Below, piece by piece: positions 34,695 through 46,749 of a DNA stretch of 64,000 bases. The notes beneath the pieces are model-generated. The model was not told the origin of the DNA and made no database searches. It worked only from the letters and a program-made list of their open reading frames with translations. The number at the start of each line of letters is the position of its first letter. Position 1 is the first letter of the stretch. The DNA comes from Aspidiotus rigidus (Eukaryota > Arthropoda > Insecta > Hemiptera > Diaspididae). The position numbers and the translations under genes were made by a program. Location of the stretch: contig JAVHKY010000013.1 of the NCBI GenBank assembly GCA_035079385.1, forward strand, positions 5,208,001-5,272,000, in the 5' to 3' direction.

Positions 34695-36755
34695 TAGTTT
34701 CCAAGGCCACAAATTTTTACCCCACCTTCACATCTGCTGCAAAATGTACGATCAGACGCAGTCAAGTTCTTTATGTTCTGAGTGTGGCATTCACCTACAC
34801 CGTTGCACAATTAGGAGTGCAGCGCATTCTGAAAAAAAAAAAAAAAAACGTCCCCAAGCAATAACTAAATAATGCTAAGGTCCTCGTTGCAATTTTAATA
34901 TGGTACATATCAAGGACACGGATTGAAGTTTTCATCGAATACAAATTCACGCGAATATAGAGAACGAGAGGGTGTATTAAAACTTCTAAATTGCTATACT
35001 TCGCACCAACTGTATACCTGAAAAGAATTCCCTTTGAAACACCGAGTACAAGTGCTCGCCGATGATGTCAACACGACCTTCGTAAATTTTCTAAATAACG
35101 CGAATATTTTCCGTTAGTCATTGCAAAATTCGATTTCACACGATACGAAATAAATTAGATATTACGAAATCGAGAGCAATGAAATTTATGGATTTCGTAT
35201 CGTATCGAATTTTAGTAACTTGAGACAAATTATTATACGCTTAGAAAATTTCAATTCTCAACGGTATATACAGTGTCGGTATATCCGCTACAGGCGATAC
35301 GATAAGCGTCGAGATATTTCGCGGGGTATGATGCCTTTTTTTTTTTTCACCAAAATTCGACACTATCGCCAGCACAAATTCTGCACCGCATACGCTATTA
35401 CGACGCGGCGGAGATATCCCGCAAATTTTCTCGTTATTTCGATTTCGTCGCAGACCGAGCCAGACTAACAGCTGACTATTGAACTACTTTGGAGACGTGA
35501 TTCAATTATTTAGATGAAAGCTTTCAATTGGCGCTGTCTCGCGAGAGTCTTATTTTTCTTTTAAATTCGTCGAACAACAGGTACTTGGATTCATCGTCAG
35601 AGCGTGCTTGAATTGTTATCTATATGTATTTCATTCGCTCGAAATCGCACGGTAGAAACTATCTCATTTTCGATGTACGAAAAAAAAAAAAAAAATTACT
35701 TGCCCGAGGTACTCATTCAACACGTATTTGTTTCGATAGAATCGCAATTTTCCGAATCAACTTTACATCTAATTGGTTATTCGTGGTCATTGATACGTGG
35801 GTACAAGTTCCCTCCTATAAACACGCGTAGATAGAAAATGAAAAGGTATTCAACCTCAACGCGAGAAATTTCGCTCTATATATAGTATAAGTCCTAAGAG
35901 GCGAGGTGATCCTGTGTACCTGATTATATTCTTCGCCGAACTTTCGTAATGAATTTAGAAACGTTAAAAGGTTTTGTCTGTTCGCTCTGGTTCACTAAAA
36001 CAGCGGTCATCATACCAGAACGTTTCGCTTCCGAACCTTTGTAAAATATTATCGTTATACAAGAAGGTTTGCGGACGTTTTATGATTCATATACCGTAAT
36101 AATATCGACATTGTTTACCTGAAAAGCGATCAACGATACGTTAAGGAACACTAGGCAAACTTTCTCGGACCCAAGATTTTTACTTAGGTAGTTTTATCCG
36201 GTGCTAAGTAGAATATAACAAAAGGAATTTTCGATTCCGAAAAACTTTCATTTTGTAAAGAAATGTATGTCAGAAAGAATGATTTACTTCGAGCTCAGGG
36301 GAAAAGGAGTGCATACTGCAGACATCCTTATAGAATATCGCTTCACCGCGGAATATTTTAGCGAGGCTCGGAAGCACTTATATAGATAGACGGTGCAGAT
36401 TTTCATATGATATATACAAGAAAGTTGATGAATCCCTACTTGAATTCTCAGTAACAGAGTTTATTTGCCGGAGCAGGAAATACATTATGTTCGATAACAT
36501 ATCCATTTTTTCCTCATTATTCTAAGCCTCGCCACGCAGTCGAGTCAGCACGATCAAGGACTTGAGAGAATTCGAGTGATCAAAACTGAAATGATACATT
36601 GCCTTACCTCAGCAAATTCTAGCAGAGCTTATAAGCAATTTTGGAGGGCCCACATCATGCAAGTTGATAGATTCTATATTGGGGCCAGCAAGAATAGCAG
36701 CAGGAAACAACGCTGCTTCTGCATATAAAGGAACTAAATTTTATTAGTAAAAACT
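34695..36755. other. no gene seen; CpG-richer unique sequence
   Basis: Relatively CpG-rich for the window (for example 35270-35470), which may mark regulatory DNA. An A15 run lies near 34830 and an A14 run near 35683. No supported exon. Confidence 0.35.
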
Positions 36756-36759
36756 ATAT

Positions 36760-36985
36760 TACGTGAAAAAAGCGAAAGAAGAATACTATCTTAAATCTTG
36801 TGAAGAAATTTAAGAACTGATACAAAGGCACGACGAGTAACACCTACACAAGAAACTGAAGGAAATAGAGAAATATACTCGCGAAGAGTAACGGATTGAT
36901 TTTAAACTGAAGGAAACTTACGGTTTTTACAGACCAAAGAAACCCTACGCGATACAATCGTGGGTGAAGAAAGTCAGATCAAGGA
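36760..36985 (+). mobile_element. LINE relic, 5' piece split by a mariner
   Basis: The plus-strand translation KKAKEEYYLKSCEEI..ELIQRHDE..HLHKKLKEIEKY resembles the linker before the RT domain of RTE-like LINEs. It is best explained as the upstream continuation of the RT relic at 39.3 kb, separated by the mariner insertion. Confidence 0.45.
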
Positions 36986-37547
36986 GTTGGGATGTTAACC
37001 TATGTTTGGTAGCGCTAGAATCGCCTTCCTCTCTCGCCGCACTCGCTTGAATTTCTGGGTGACGATTTTATGTTCAATGTATTCGGCCATAAGAAACGAG
37101 ATTTTCAATTAGTCGTAGATGACTCAATACTTCACCATTAGAATTACTTCTTTCAGTTATCGATTCTCTTGAAGTGTTTAAACGATTTATAGGATATAAT
37201 TTTTTGATATTACGAATTGTAATAATTTAAATCGTATTTGAAAATTGCAAATTCCCCATCATGAAGCATGGTACGTTAAAATTATCCCCCACATGTTCGA
37301 GCACGGCTACCAACTTACGCAACTTGGGTTAACATCTCAATGTTAAGGTGTGTCAAAAAAGTTCCGGACGATTATTTGTAGGCGCCAATTGGCAACACTG
37401 GCAAGGAAACCTAATTCAATCTTGTTTTGTTGTACTATCGACCATCAATATTCAAAATTTCACTTTGATTCATGGCATAGTTTGTCATAAATTAATTTTT
37501 TGGAGGAATGTCCTTCGGGGTCCTGCCGATTTCAGACCAATTTTTTT

Positions 37548-38579
37548 GGGGGTAAATATATTGGCACATTTAAAAAGAGTGTTATCACTGTAAAATAGAT
37601 GATTCTACAGTAAAATGGTGAATGAGCATTAAAAAGAAGAATTAACAGCATTCGGATGTATTGAACAGTAAATAGCGCATATGACACTAAAAAAAATATT
37701 GAGCTGTAAAAAAAACGTTACCAGCGGTAACAAAGAACATTAAATTTTGAAAAACAAGCGGTAAAACATTTTTAAAATTGAGCTTTACATTAAAAAAATG
37801 ATTTTAATTTTGATTTTGAAGTTTCAACAATTTTTTCCTTTCTTCATTAAACGCTTCTTGGACAAAGTTCTTTGTATCAGGCGTTGGACTGCGCAGCGGA
37901 ATACTGGCGTGGTTGGCGTGCTCACAGTCAGTTTCAAACAAGGAAACTGTTCCACTGCCGCTGTGATAGAGCAAATAATATAAACGAACAGGGTACTCAT
38001 TCGTACCGTACTGCCCCACACCTGTATTCAACATTCTGCCCACCACTACAGACATTGGTGCAACACTTTTCCGTACACTTTGTACATTCACAGCATTCTC
38101 AGCCTCCGATGTTGTCTGAAACTCCGCGACTTTTATCCACGTTCGATTGCAGCCTCTCCTTCTCTTCAATAGAAATTTGTGAACTTCTTCCCCGTCTGAT
38201 TCACTATCACTAAAATCGCAAATGAAACTTCCTCGAAGCATAGTCAAAAATTCAACAATTTATAATACAATTCGCAGGATAATTATTTAGAAAATTGTAC
38301 GAGAGCAGGAATAAGATATTAGAATACGTGGGTGTTCAGAAGATACAACCGAATGATAAGCAAATATGTCAAAATACTGTGATATACAGTACATCATTCA
38401 TTGTGTGAATCATTGTATTATTGTGCCTAAGTAATCATTTTACTGCTCATTTATGCGAAATTGCTGTAGCCAGTTTACTGTTCAATTTATTCATTTTTTA
38501 CTGCTCTGACGCTGTCTTCTAATGTTTCCTTCGTTACTGCGCAAATCATATTTTTTAATGTGCCGATAAATCCAACCCA
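37548..38579 (-). mobile_element. third-level transposon inserted in the mariner
   Basis: GGGGGTAAATATATTGGCAC plus ATTTAAAAA at the left is the imperfect inverse of TTTTTTAATGTGCCGATAAA plus TCCAACCCA at the right. Both ends lie against T7-8 runs, which could be the target duplication. Subterminal regions on both sides repeat ACAGTAAAAT / ATTTTACTG. It is about 1 kb with one ORF. The class is unproven; MULE-like is a guess. Confidence 0.5.
37804..38241 (-). CDS. 145-aa ORF inside the nested transposon
   Basis: Starts at ATG 38241 and ends at 37804. An acidic N-terminus (CDFSDSESDGEE) is followed by RTWIKVAEFQTTSEAENAV, then a YYLLYHSGSG..C..ANH segment, and a Lys-rich end. The spacing W-x-K...F...EA...Y...C...H is reminiscent of the FLYWCH/WRKY-GCM1-type zinc-finger segment in front of MULE transposases. 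However, the first zinc ligand is not clear and no catalytic domain follows. It may be a truncated transposase N-terminus or a chance survivor in a non-autonomous element. The region is GC-richer than its flanks. Confidence 0.4.
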   Translation of the reverse strand: MLRGSFICDFSDSESDGEEVHKFLLKRRRGCNRTWIKVAEFQTTSEAENAVNVQSVRKSVAPMSVVVGRMLNTGVGQYGTNEYPVRLYYLLYHSGSGTVSLFETDCEHANHASIPLRSPTPDTKNFVQEAFNEERKKLLKLQNQN

Positions 38580-39299
38580 TTTTTTTTAGTAAAAAAGAGA
38601 TTGAGCAATAAATTGTCATCAAATTCCTTGTAAAACCAGGAAAAGGGAATGCCAAATTAAAAAATATGTTATGTGCTGTGTTTGGAGAGTCCACCAAGAA
38701 GCGTGCAGCGTGGTACAACGTGTTCAGTCGTTTTTGGGTGGGCAAGGGTCGGTAACAGCTGTTGCATATGCTGGTAAACCGGTTTATGCGTGCGCGCTAT
38801 CTGTCTTCAACAGTATGAAGCGGAAACTCGCCGGAAATCGTCGAGAGATGTTGCTAGTAGTATCAGCGGTAGTCACAAAAGCGTTTGACTATGACGTAAT
38901 TGAGATTTTTGATGCATTGGTTTAATCATGAAGGTTTTTTGGCGTGTACGACTATGGTACGGCCTTTGGTATCAATGCTTGAACACCCCCTGTATTCGCC
39001 TGATTTGACTTGTAGGGACTCCTAACTGACCGACTATGAGATGCCATGGGATGGGAGCATTTGGGGCCTACAGAAGACATCAAGACGGAATCGTCACAGA
39101 TCCTTATGGACATTCCCCAAAAAATTAATTTATGGCAAGCCCTGTCCTGAATCAACGTGAAATTTTGAATTTCGATAGTCGATAGTACAACAAAACAAGA
39201 TTCAATTAGGTTTCCATGCCAGTGTTGCCAATTGGCGCGTACAAATAATCGTCCGGGAACTTTTTTTGGCATACCTCGTACATTGAATAATTGTATAAA

Positions 39300-40570
39300 G
39301 ATGAAAGAGATTCCGTAGCAGTAACGGAGGTAGAACGGATCTAAAGTAAGAACTGCAATAAGGAACGCTTCAGTAAGAAAGGCCCCAGGACCGGATGGAA
39401 TGGTAACGGAATTATTGAAAGTGCTGGATGAACATAGTATTGGAAAACTGACAGAGCTATACAACAAAATGTATGCTAACGGAACAAATCCAGAAGAATG
39501 GCTTCGATCAAAATTACCTAATAGAAAAAATTAGTAAGGAACAGTTATTGCATTTCGACCAGGCTTGGAATCGAGAGAAGCTGCTGCTACAAAAATACCG
39601 AGAATTTTGAAAGAAGATCTTTGTATGCTTCACAGACGTAGAGAAAGCTTCTTATAAAGTACAGCACGACAAGCTAGTGAAACGTCTGAAGAAAATTGGC
39701 TTAACCAATTCAATTGGGACATCCAATTGATACGGCGTTTGTAGAAGTAGGCAACACACAGGCTCGCAGCAAATCTCAATTAAAAAAGGAATTTTCGCTG
39801 ACGCGTTTCAACATCTACTCGAAGAAATATTTGTAGAGGGTCTAGAAGACCAGCCAATAGGAGTGCGGATTAGAGCCAAAGTAATCATTAATATTAGGTA
39901 TGCGGACGACACGGTCCTCACAGCAGAATCAATGGCCGATCTCCAGATGTTACTAAACCGAGTTAGGCTTGCTCATAAATATCGCTAAGACCAAAATGAT
40001 GATAGTAAGCAAAGGTGGAGTCGAAAACGCACATCTGGAACGGGAGGGGAAACACGTTGAAAAAGTACTGTACTTCAAATACTTGGGAGCCTGGATAAAC
40101 GAGGACATAAACCCAGATGGGAAGATCACAAACCGAATAGCGATGGCAAAGGACGCCTTCAGCGGCTGATACAAGATACTAACGTCATTTAAGACAGAGA
40201 ATCTGAAAATGTTATGTCTGGTAGAGACTGCTATAATAGCTGCGAAACCAGGACCCTGAAAACAGCGGTGATGAACAAAATCGAGGCATTTGAGATGATT
40301 TGAGATGTAATGTTACCGACGCATGATGAAAATTGTATGGACGGAGAATGAGTGAATAGGAAAAGAGCGCGAACTCCTGACTACCAATAAGAAACGGAAA
40401 CATAATTTGCAGACCTAAATACGAACTAAATCAGACAAACACGTACGACCGAATAGGAGGGAAAACGAATGAGAGGTTGGAAAAACTTCTCCTGGTTAAG
40501 GAATGTAAATCATTGGACCAATATATGACCAGAAGAATTCTGCGTGATCGGAAAAATTGAGACGAGTTAT
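39300..40570 (+). mobile_element. LINE relic, RT domain (RTE/CR1-like)
   Basis: The plus-strand translation gives RNASVRKAPGPDGMVTELLK (RT motif 'KAPGPDG'), then FRPGLESREAA, a broken 'F.D.eKA.D.V.h.kL...L', then INIRYADDTVLTAESMADLQ (the catalytic YADD), LINIAKTKMMIVSKG and YFKYLGAWINEDINPDGKIT. After 40.2 kb come remnants like KTAVMNKIEAFEM and CYRRMMKIVWTENE. Many stops and shifts; long dead. The mariner cuts it from its 5' piece. Confidence 0.85.
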
Positions 40571-40574
40571 CGAA

Positions 40575-42035
40575 ATGCCCCGAAGTTTTTTGGATATGGC
40601 ATATGGAGCGAGAGAGATATATAATATTACGTATTTTTCTTTTACATAGCTACTGAAATCGAGAAACAGAAATTTTTAGCATAGACGACGCTCTAAATTC
40701 CCATAAGAAGAGATAACTCCGTAATTTCAAAATGAAGGCTCAGCTCGTGTTGTCTTTTCTTATTTCTTACCAAATTCAGTAATCTAATGTAAGTCGACGT
40801 GCTGGTGTTTCAGAATAGTTTAATCAAAGCTTCTTAGTAAATAGTAGCCGTTGGAGGCAGCCTCATTTTCTCCATGAAAAAATGATTTCTAAATAACGAG
40901 AAGTAGCGTGTGCATCTACCATGTGGAGAAAAACTTCTGACCGAAGGCCCTAGAGATGAATGTCAGAAATATGCTCCCCTATCCACCTACGTCAGTTCGA
41001 TAGAACATGTATGTAGTTCGAATAGAGCTTACTTTCACAGCAAAAAAACTATAGATTTCGAACATGCGATACGCGAACTCAATTCAGTAACCTCCATAAT
41101 ATAATAAACGAGTAGGTGGTACACGTACATAAGTTACTTTATTGACCTTGAGATTATGCGTGTAAGTACTTTTCAAAAGAAGGTGAAGGTTTGCTCGAAC
41201 GCGACATTATACCTATGCTGGCCTAAGGCTCAAAATAAATAATCCTCTCGGGTACTTTTAAATGAACGAAAGATCGTATAAAGTTGGGCGAGAAAGATTG
41301 TAGAATGGGACAGACGAGTTGCCTTCTTTCAACTTTGAAAACTACTGGATCTTTTCAGTAGCGTTTCGACGAGATTTAGAAATTTTTACGCTTTGAACGG
41401 CCTCTGCGCTCGTGAATGTTTTCCGCACAGTTGACCAACAAGGATTATTTGCAAATTTGGAAAATTTAATAGGGAGATCGTGTACGCGAGACACGGAAAT
41501 CTTTTATAATGGTTGAATAGCATTTGGAAGCACTGTACTGTTTGAAAAAAGTATGTCGAGATTGTTTTTCCGCAGAATCGAATTTCCGCTCAAGATATAA
41601 TGAACAGTGTATGGCTAATTAGTTTTAAGTAATCGGTCGTTAAATTGAAAAGTTTTCAAGCTAACATATTTAGGTGCATAATTACGATGGATGATGAAAT
41701 AAACGCCACACAATATGGTGTAATTCTTTGCTTCATTGAGTGGAAATATTGACGACAATCTGGAGAATGGAGAGAAAAATTGTTGGGACAAGATGAATCG
41801 CGAGTGGTATGAAAGTTCTTACTAATGGATTTCAAAAGTTTCCTCTTCATCAAATTTTATTTTTGTATTAGGAAGATTGAAATTATGAAAGAAAGTGCCT
41901 CTGACTCGATCAACTTCCCACAAAAATCCGCAAATTTCGCAGTTCTTTTGAAAACGGATACTCTTATAAGTAGATGCAGTGTTAGAAACTTTCCAACTCG
42001 TTCTCCTATCATACGTATGTGGCTCCTCATCATCA
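40575..42035. other. no gene seen
   Basis: Unique AT-rich sequence. I see nothing specific in it. Confidence 0.4.
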
Positions 42036-42039
42036 ATAT

Positions 42040-43535
42040 TATCAAACATAGCTCGAATGTAGAAATGTTTTCAAGTCCCTCTCCTATCATACACGTAGCT
42101 CCCTATCATCATCATAATATTAGTCTGGAAGGAGGAATCGCGAGACGTACCCCTCTCATTCTAGATCCCATAGGGTAGAATATCTTAATACTAAAAAGGG
42201 TACGAATCCAAGGCGCGACGTAATGTTGAGGTCCCTAAGTTCCATAGAGGGTGGGAAGTTCTGATTATATCACTTCCACATCCTTCGCCCACCAATGCCC
42301 ACTCCATATCCCTTAGGGGATATATAATAATGATCGTCAAGCCTATGATTTCATCTTATCAGTTCTTGTTAAAGTCAGGATACCCGTGACGTCAGGAGGA
42401 ATCTACTTCTTCCTTTCTCCTTCCGCGCAAGCCTACAATTTTTAGGCTAACGAGCTAGGCTAATTTAGTCGATGGTACAGATGATTTATTGCTATTCTCC
42501 AAAGATCGGAGTCACAGACTACGCAAGCCTTTGAAGGAATCATTTCTACTGGGAACCTGTTCTATGGGTTGGAGGGGGAGAGGCGTTATTTTGAAAAATT
42601 AGCCGTTCGACGTATAGCGTCTAGTGAAAACTGACCGTTGACGTCATCAGATCGCGACGTCACAGGGTCAAAAGTTGAAATTTTTGTAAGTCCTATTCCT
42701 TTCATGTAATATTATGGCTAGGGACTTGGAAGAATTTCACTGACCTATGACGTCATCAAATCGTGTTTCTGAGTCTCTTTCCTTTCATATAATGTGGCTC
42801 GAAAGTCCGAATGTTTCCAAGTTCTAGGGCTTAGAAAATTTCTTTGACCTACGACGTCATCAGATTGTGATGTCACAGGATCGCAGTCCAAATTTTTTCA
42901 AGTCCGTTTCCTAGTATACAATATGTTTGGGAAATTTTAAACCTGATGGAACGAGAATCAAGTAGATCGGAAACAACACAGTGTGATGGCTAGGCCAGTA
43001 TTTTTTTTCAATCTATTATGGAGTATATCAAGGCACTTGAAAAAATTTCAGTGGCCTATGACGTTTGTGACGTCAGGGGGTTGCATGTTCAAATTTTGTC
43101 AAGTTCCTTTCCTATGGCGAAAAATTTTACAGACCTATGACGTCATCAGGTCATTTTTTAAGCCCCCTTCCCACCATATAGTATACTTGGAAGTCGAAAT
43201 TTTCCAAGTCCTTTTCCCATCATGTATTATGGCAAGGGACTTGGAAAATTTCACTGACCTATGACGTCACGGGGTCGTGAGTCAAAATCCTCCTAAGTCC
43301 CTTTCCTATTGTATAATACGGCGAAGGACTTGAAAAAATTTCACTGACAGATCGAGACTTCGCAGAGTCGACTTTCGAGCCATATTGTATGATAGGAAAT
43401 GGATTTGGAAGAATTTCGAATATGACAGCTGAAGGACTTGGAAAAATTTCGACTTTCAAGCCATAATATGGGATATTCAGAAATTTTCCCTCCATTTCTT
43501 CTTTGTTACGTAATTTTCACACAAAACGCATTGAA
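42040..43535. repeat. mosaic array of MITE-1 modules and TGACGTCA units
   Basis: At least ten copies, in both orientations, of the AAGTCC..TTTCCTAT(C)AT(A)TA.. module (GGGACTTGGAAAA in reverse). They alternate with CTATGACGTCATCAG(A/G)TCGTG units (42640, 42748, 42852, 43137, 43258). A lone MITE-1 left end (GGGAACCTGTTCTATGGGTT) is at 42551. The array continues at 44395-44490 beyond the Penelope element, so the latter inserted into it. Confidence 0.75.
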
Positions 43536-43539
43536 AGCA

Positions 43540-44390
43540 TAAAAAACGTAAAAAATAATATTTTTATTTCATGACGCGTTTCGGTAACTATCGGTACTGT
43601 AGAACAACTGTATGATTTTCTCACTTTCATCAACCGTTTCTACCCTTCTATACAATTCACTCTCGACATAGGCGGCTTCTCTATCAATTTCCTAGACCTC
43701 AACATATCCATCAAAAATCACAAACATGTTTACCGAATTTTTCTAAAACCCACTCACACCGGTCTCGTCCTCTACGGCTTTTCTTATCACCCTCCTCGCA
43801 TAAACACGCGGCTATCCTCTCCATGATCCATCGGTTGGTCCTTCTCCCTCTTCTAGAAAAGCGTTTGAGGAGGAAACTAATGTCATCAAATACATTGCTG
43901 AGATCAACCATATTCATTTAGACGTTGACAGGATTATTCGGAAAAAACGCACCTCTTTATATCTCGATCGCGCTACTATTCATAAGAGAGGTGCTTCCAA
44001 ACAAAAGTAGATCCGGATCCCCTTCTTAGGCCGCCTTTCCGGCAGAATCTCTCGTATCTACTTTCTGCGTATTACTCAGTCAATAGAATTCGTGATATCT
44101 TCCCAACTTCTAAAGATCCTTCCCCCTGCGGTGTTTACAGACTTGTGTGCTAAAATTGCCCCACGGTCTACATCGGTGAAACAGGTCGGAAACTTAACTT
44201 TTAAGAATAGAAACCCTATTCCCTCTAACTTTGTTGCTCACCTTATCGACAATAACCACATATGCTCGGTCGATAATATTTGTATATGGTGTTCATCTTT
44301 TACACTCCGTCGATAAAAGCTCAAAATTAACGGCTCTAGAGGAAGTAGAAATCAAAAATGTTATTTTTGGCGTTTTTTATGCTTTCATTT
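43540..44390 (+). mobile_element. Penelope-like retroelement relic with GIY-YIG remnant
   Basis: The plus-strand translation shows SINFLDLNISIKNHKHVYRI and KPTHTGLVLYGFSYHPP, the 'FLDl.i......iYRKpT......p..S.HP' segment of Penelope RT. Near 44130-44196 it reads GVYRLVC-stop-NCPTVYIGETGRKL, the start of the GIY-YIG endonuclease. AAAGCATAAAAAACG (about 43537) and its inverse (about 44370) flank it. Frameshifts and stops disable it. Confidence 0.85.
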
Positions 44391-44489
44391 CGTTTCCATA
44401 ATATGAGACTTCGAAAAATTTAAACTTTAAAGCTTTACACACGATGATAAATGGGACTCAGAAAAACTTGGACTCTTCGGGATTCTTCA

Positions 44490-46495
44490 ATACCAAAACC
44501 AATTGAACCCACTGGGTCCTCGTTTAACTTCTTTAAGGAAGCCGTCGTTCTGCTAGTTTTCTCTCACTACTTCTAACCATTTTCTATCCAGTTTTTTTCT
44601 CTCTCATCCAGCATTATATTTTGCGGAATTCTATCCTTATTGTAGAAATTAACTGTAACCACTGGAACGAGTGTAACGTGGCGCATTGAGTTTCCTTGTA
44701 ATGATTTCAGCAGATGGTGAAAATACGACAGTCCGCTGTAATGAGTACAGTAATAGCGGAAGCAGGACGAAGATAAGTTCAGAAATGAATTTCACCTTAT
44801 CCATACGTAACGCGAGTAAATAAAGGTTTTATTGCGTTATTGCCAAGAATAAGAAAATCCTTTTCTCTATATCTAAAATGTTACCTCGTAATTTCTGTGC
44901 CCGTCCCACAGTCGCTGTGCGAGAGTAAGATAAATGACACCGGTATAATGTCACTGTCTACTAGAATTTGATGAAGCTTCTCTCTGGTACCAACAGTATG
45001 TCTTGGAGAAAAACAACGCAACAAATTGTTAATACATTTTATGAAAAATCACCAGTGCTAGTTTCTCCATCCTTTATACACATTTAGCGAATGCAAAGAG
45101 AGAGAGGTTGTTCGTGTAGCACGCGAAACTCCTTTTTTTCCGCAGAACTAGAGAGATATAAAAACATAAAATACGATGTCTTCTACGGTGGTGACGATTA
45201 CAACAATGAGTTGTACGTAATTAAAATGAGACCTAGAAATCAAATTGGTTTTAAATGACAGGACAGGACAGGACTAGAACGACAAAATGTGCGACCGCCA
45301 ACAGGGTAAGGGTCGAAATGTGCGCTCGGCGACTCATATCGAGCACTAAAATACTCGCACGTAATGTCTATAAACTTTTTACTTTGGTTATTTCGGCGGC
45401 GTGTATTTCGCATGCAAATTTTTATTGATATGTATTTTCGCGTCGTAAAACCGTTCAAACGAGAACGTTTTACTTGTGTATTTGCGGTACCCACAAGTAT
45501 AACGTTAGAGTTTACTCTCTCTCTTGCTCGTCGTCGCTGCGAGAGAGGATCACGTTGGAAGCTGTGGACGATATTTGACGAAATTTCTCGTAATCTGCAT
45601 TTAGGGACAGCTGTTGATCTCCACTTCACGTATGTGCGTCGCCAGCCAACGGTACATATTAATGACACGTACATGCATGTACACAAAACTCTGAAACGCG
45701 CACTCCCTTCGGTATTGCAGCGTGTGACAAATGCTCTACACGTACGTACTGTATATTTCTACGTCACTGCCAATTCCATTGGCCTAAACTAACCTACGTA
45801 ATGCCTAATAGCTTGGCTATACGCGTCGCCGTCGCTCTTCGAGTAGTGCTTCAGCGTGCGGTTCGAATTAACGCGCGGAAAACTCAACGAGAAACCTAAG
45901 TTAATACTGCAAGATGTTTCCCGCGAGTTGAAATACGGTACAGTACAAACTATTCGATCGCTCTTGAGCGATGCGTATACTCGTCCCCTTTCGAGGAAAA
46001 CGAAGCACGCGTTTACACAAAGGCTCTATGGTTGGTGCACGGAGTTCGTGTAAACAAGAAACCTTCTAACCGCTAGGTATTTACACCGAGCACGAGCCAA
46101 AGGAAGCCTATTCTGCATGCGGCTTTCGAATTCCGGAATTAATTGGTCGGTTTCCTCTTGAGATCGCTTCTGCTGTGACTTGGCTAAACGTCGTATCTAT
46201 ACATTGAATTGTCCGATACCCTTTAGTATTTACTAATAAGGGCTTTTCAAACGAAATTAGGTGTTTGTAATGTGCCTTCAAGTCAATCTTTTCGGATACT
46301 ATTCTCGTACGAGAGCACCGCATATGTGTATTTCACTTCACTTGGACTGCAACTCTCTTTGTTCAGTTATTGGGCGACAGTTTTCGAGAACAACTCTCAA
46401 GATTTCATGTAGCATTCATATCGGCTTGCTCCTTCCATTTGAAACACGTAAAACCATTATTTTCGAGTCGCTTCCAAGAGTCCTTTCTTAGAACC
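44490..46495. other. no assigned gene; CpG-rich block at 45.2-46.1 kb
   Basis: 45.2-46.1 kb is unusually rich in CG dinucleotides and holds two overlapping opposite-strand open frames (45240-45686 minus, 148 codons; 45364-45792 plus, 142 codons). Neither looks like a known family, and overlapping long frames are expected where stop codons are rare. More likely regulatory or first-exon DNA than protein. Confidence 0.35.
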
Positions 46496-46499
46496 ATAA

Positions 46500-46745
46500 T
46501 TTTGTCGACGTTGACCGGCTTCCCAATGAAGCTATCGACTGTTGGTTTCACGTCGGTGTCAACTGAAAAACGACGTCGAGACGACCTACAATTCACCTAC
46601 TTCAATTACGTCGATATGTTGAAATTGACCTCACGTCTACGTCGATATCAGGTCGATATGGGGTCGACAAGTATCGACTTTATTTCGACATTTGCCAAGA
46701 CAATTTTAAGTCGAGTTGACTCTTCTAAATTTTTGACACCCTACA
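46500..46745 (+). repeat. SAT-3 terminal fragment
   Basis: Contains CCCAATGAAGCTATCGAC at 46526, the SAT-3 end motif, then GTCGAT/GTCGAC-rich sequence. Confidence 0.55.
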
Positions 46746-46749
46746 AGTC

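Larger units (their letters stand above)
37346..39277 (+). mobile_element. mariner-like element with ~180-bp inverted repeats
   Basis: The left end AGGTGTGTCAAAAAAGTTCC runs to about 37525. It is matched by the inverse at about 39095-39277, over roughly 180 bp with few differences. Next to the right repeat are transposase remnants: an N-terminal piece at about 38655-38755 (LKNMLCAVFGESTKKRAAWY, cf. mariner HTH 'FGes..sr..v.eWykrF') and the C-terminal LEHPLYSPDLTCRDS at about 38975-39020. Internal stops and a deletion make it non-autonomous. The flanks do not show a clear TA duplication. Confidence 0.75.

Noticed and set aside
38952..39467. 171-codon minus-strand frame
   Set aside because: It reads through the mariner inverted repeat and the edge of a LINE on the wrong strand.
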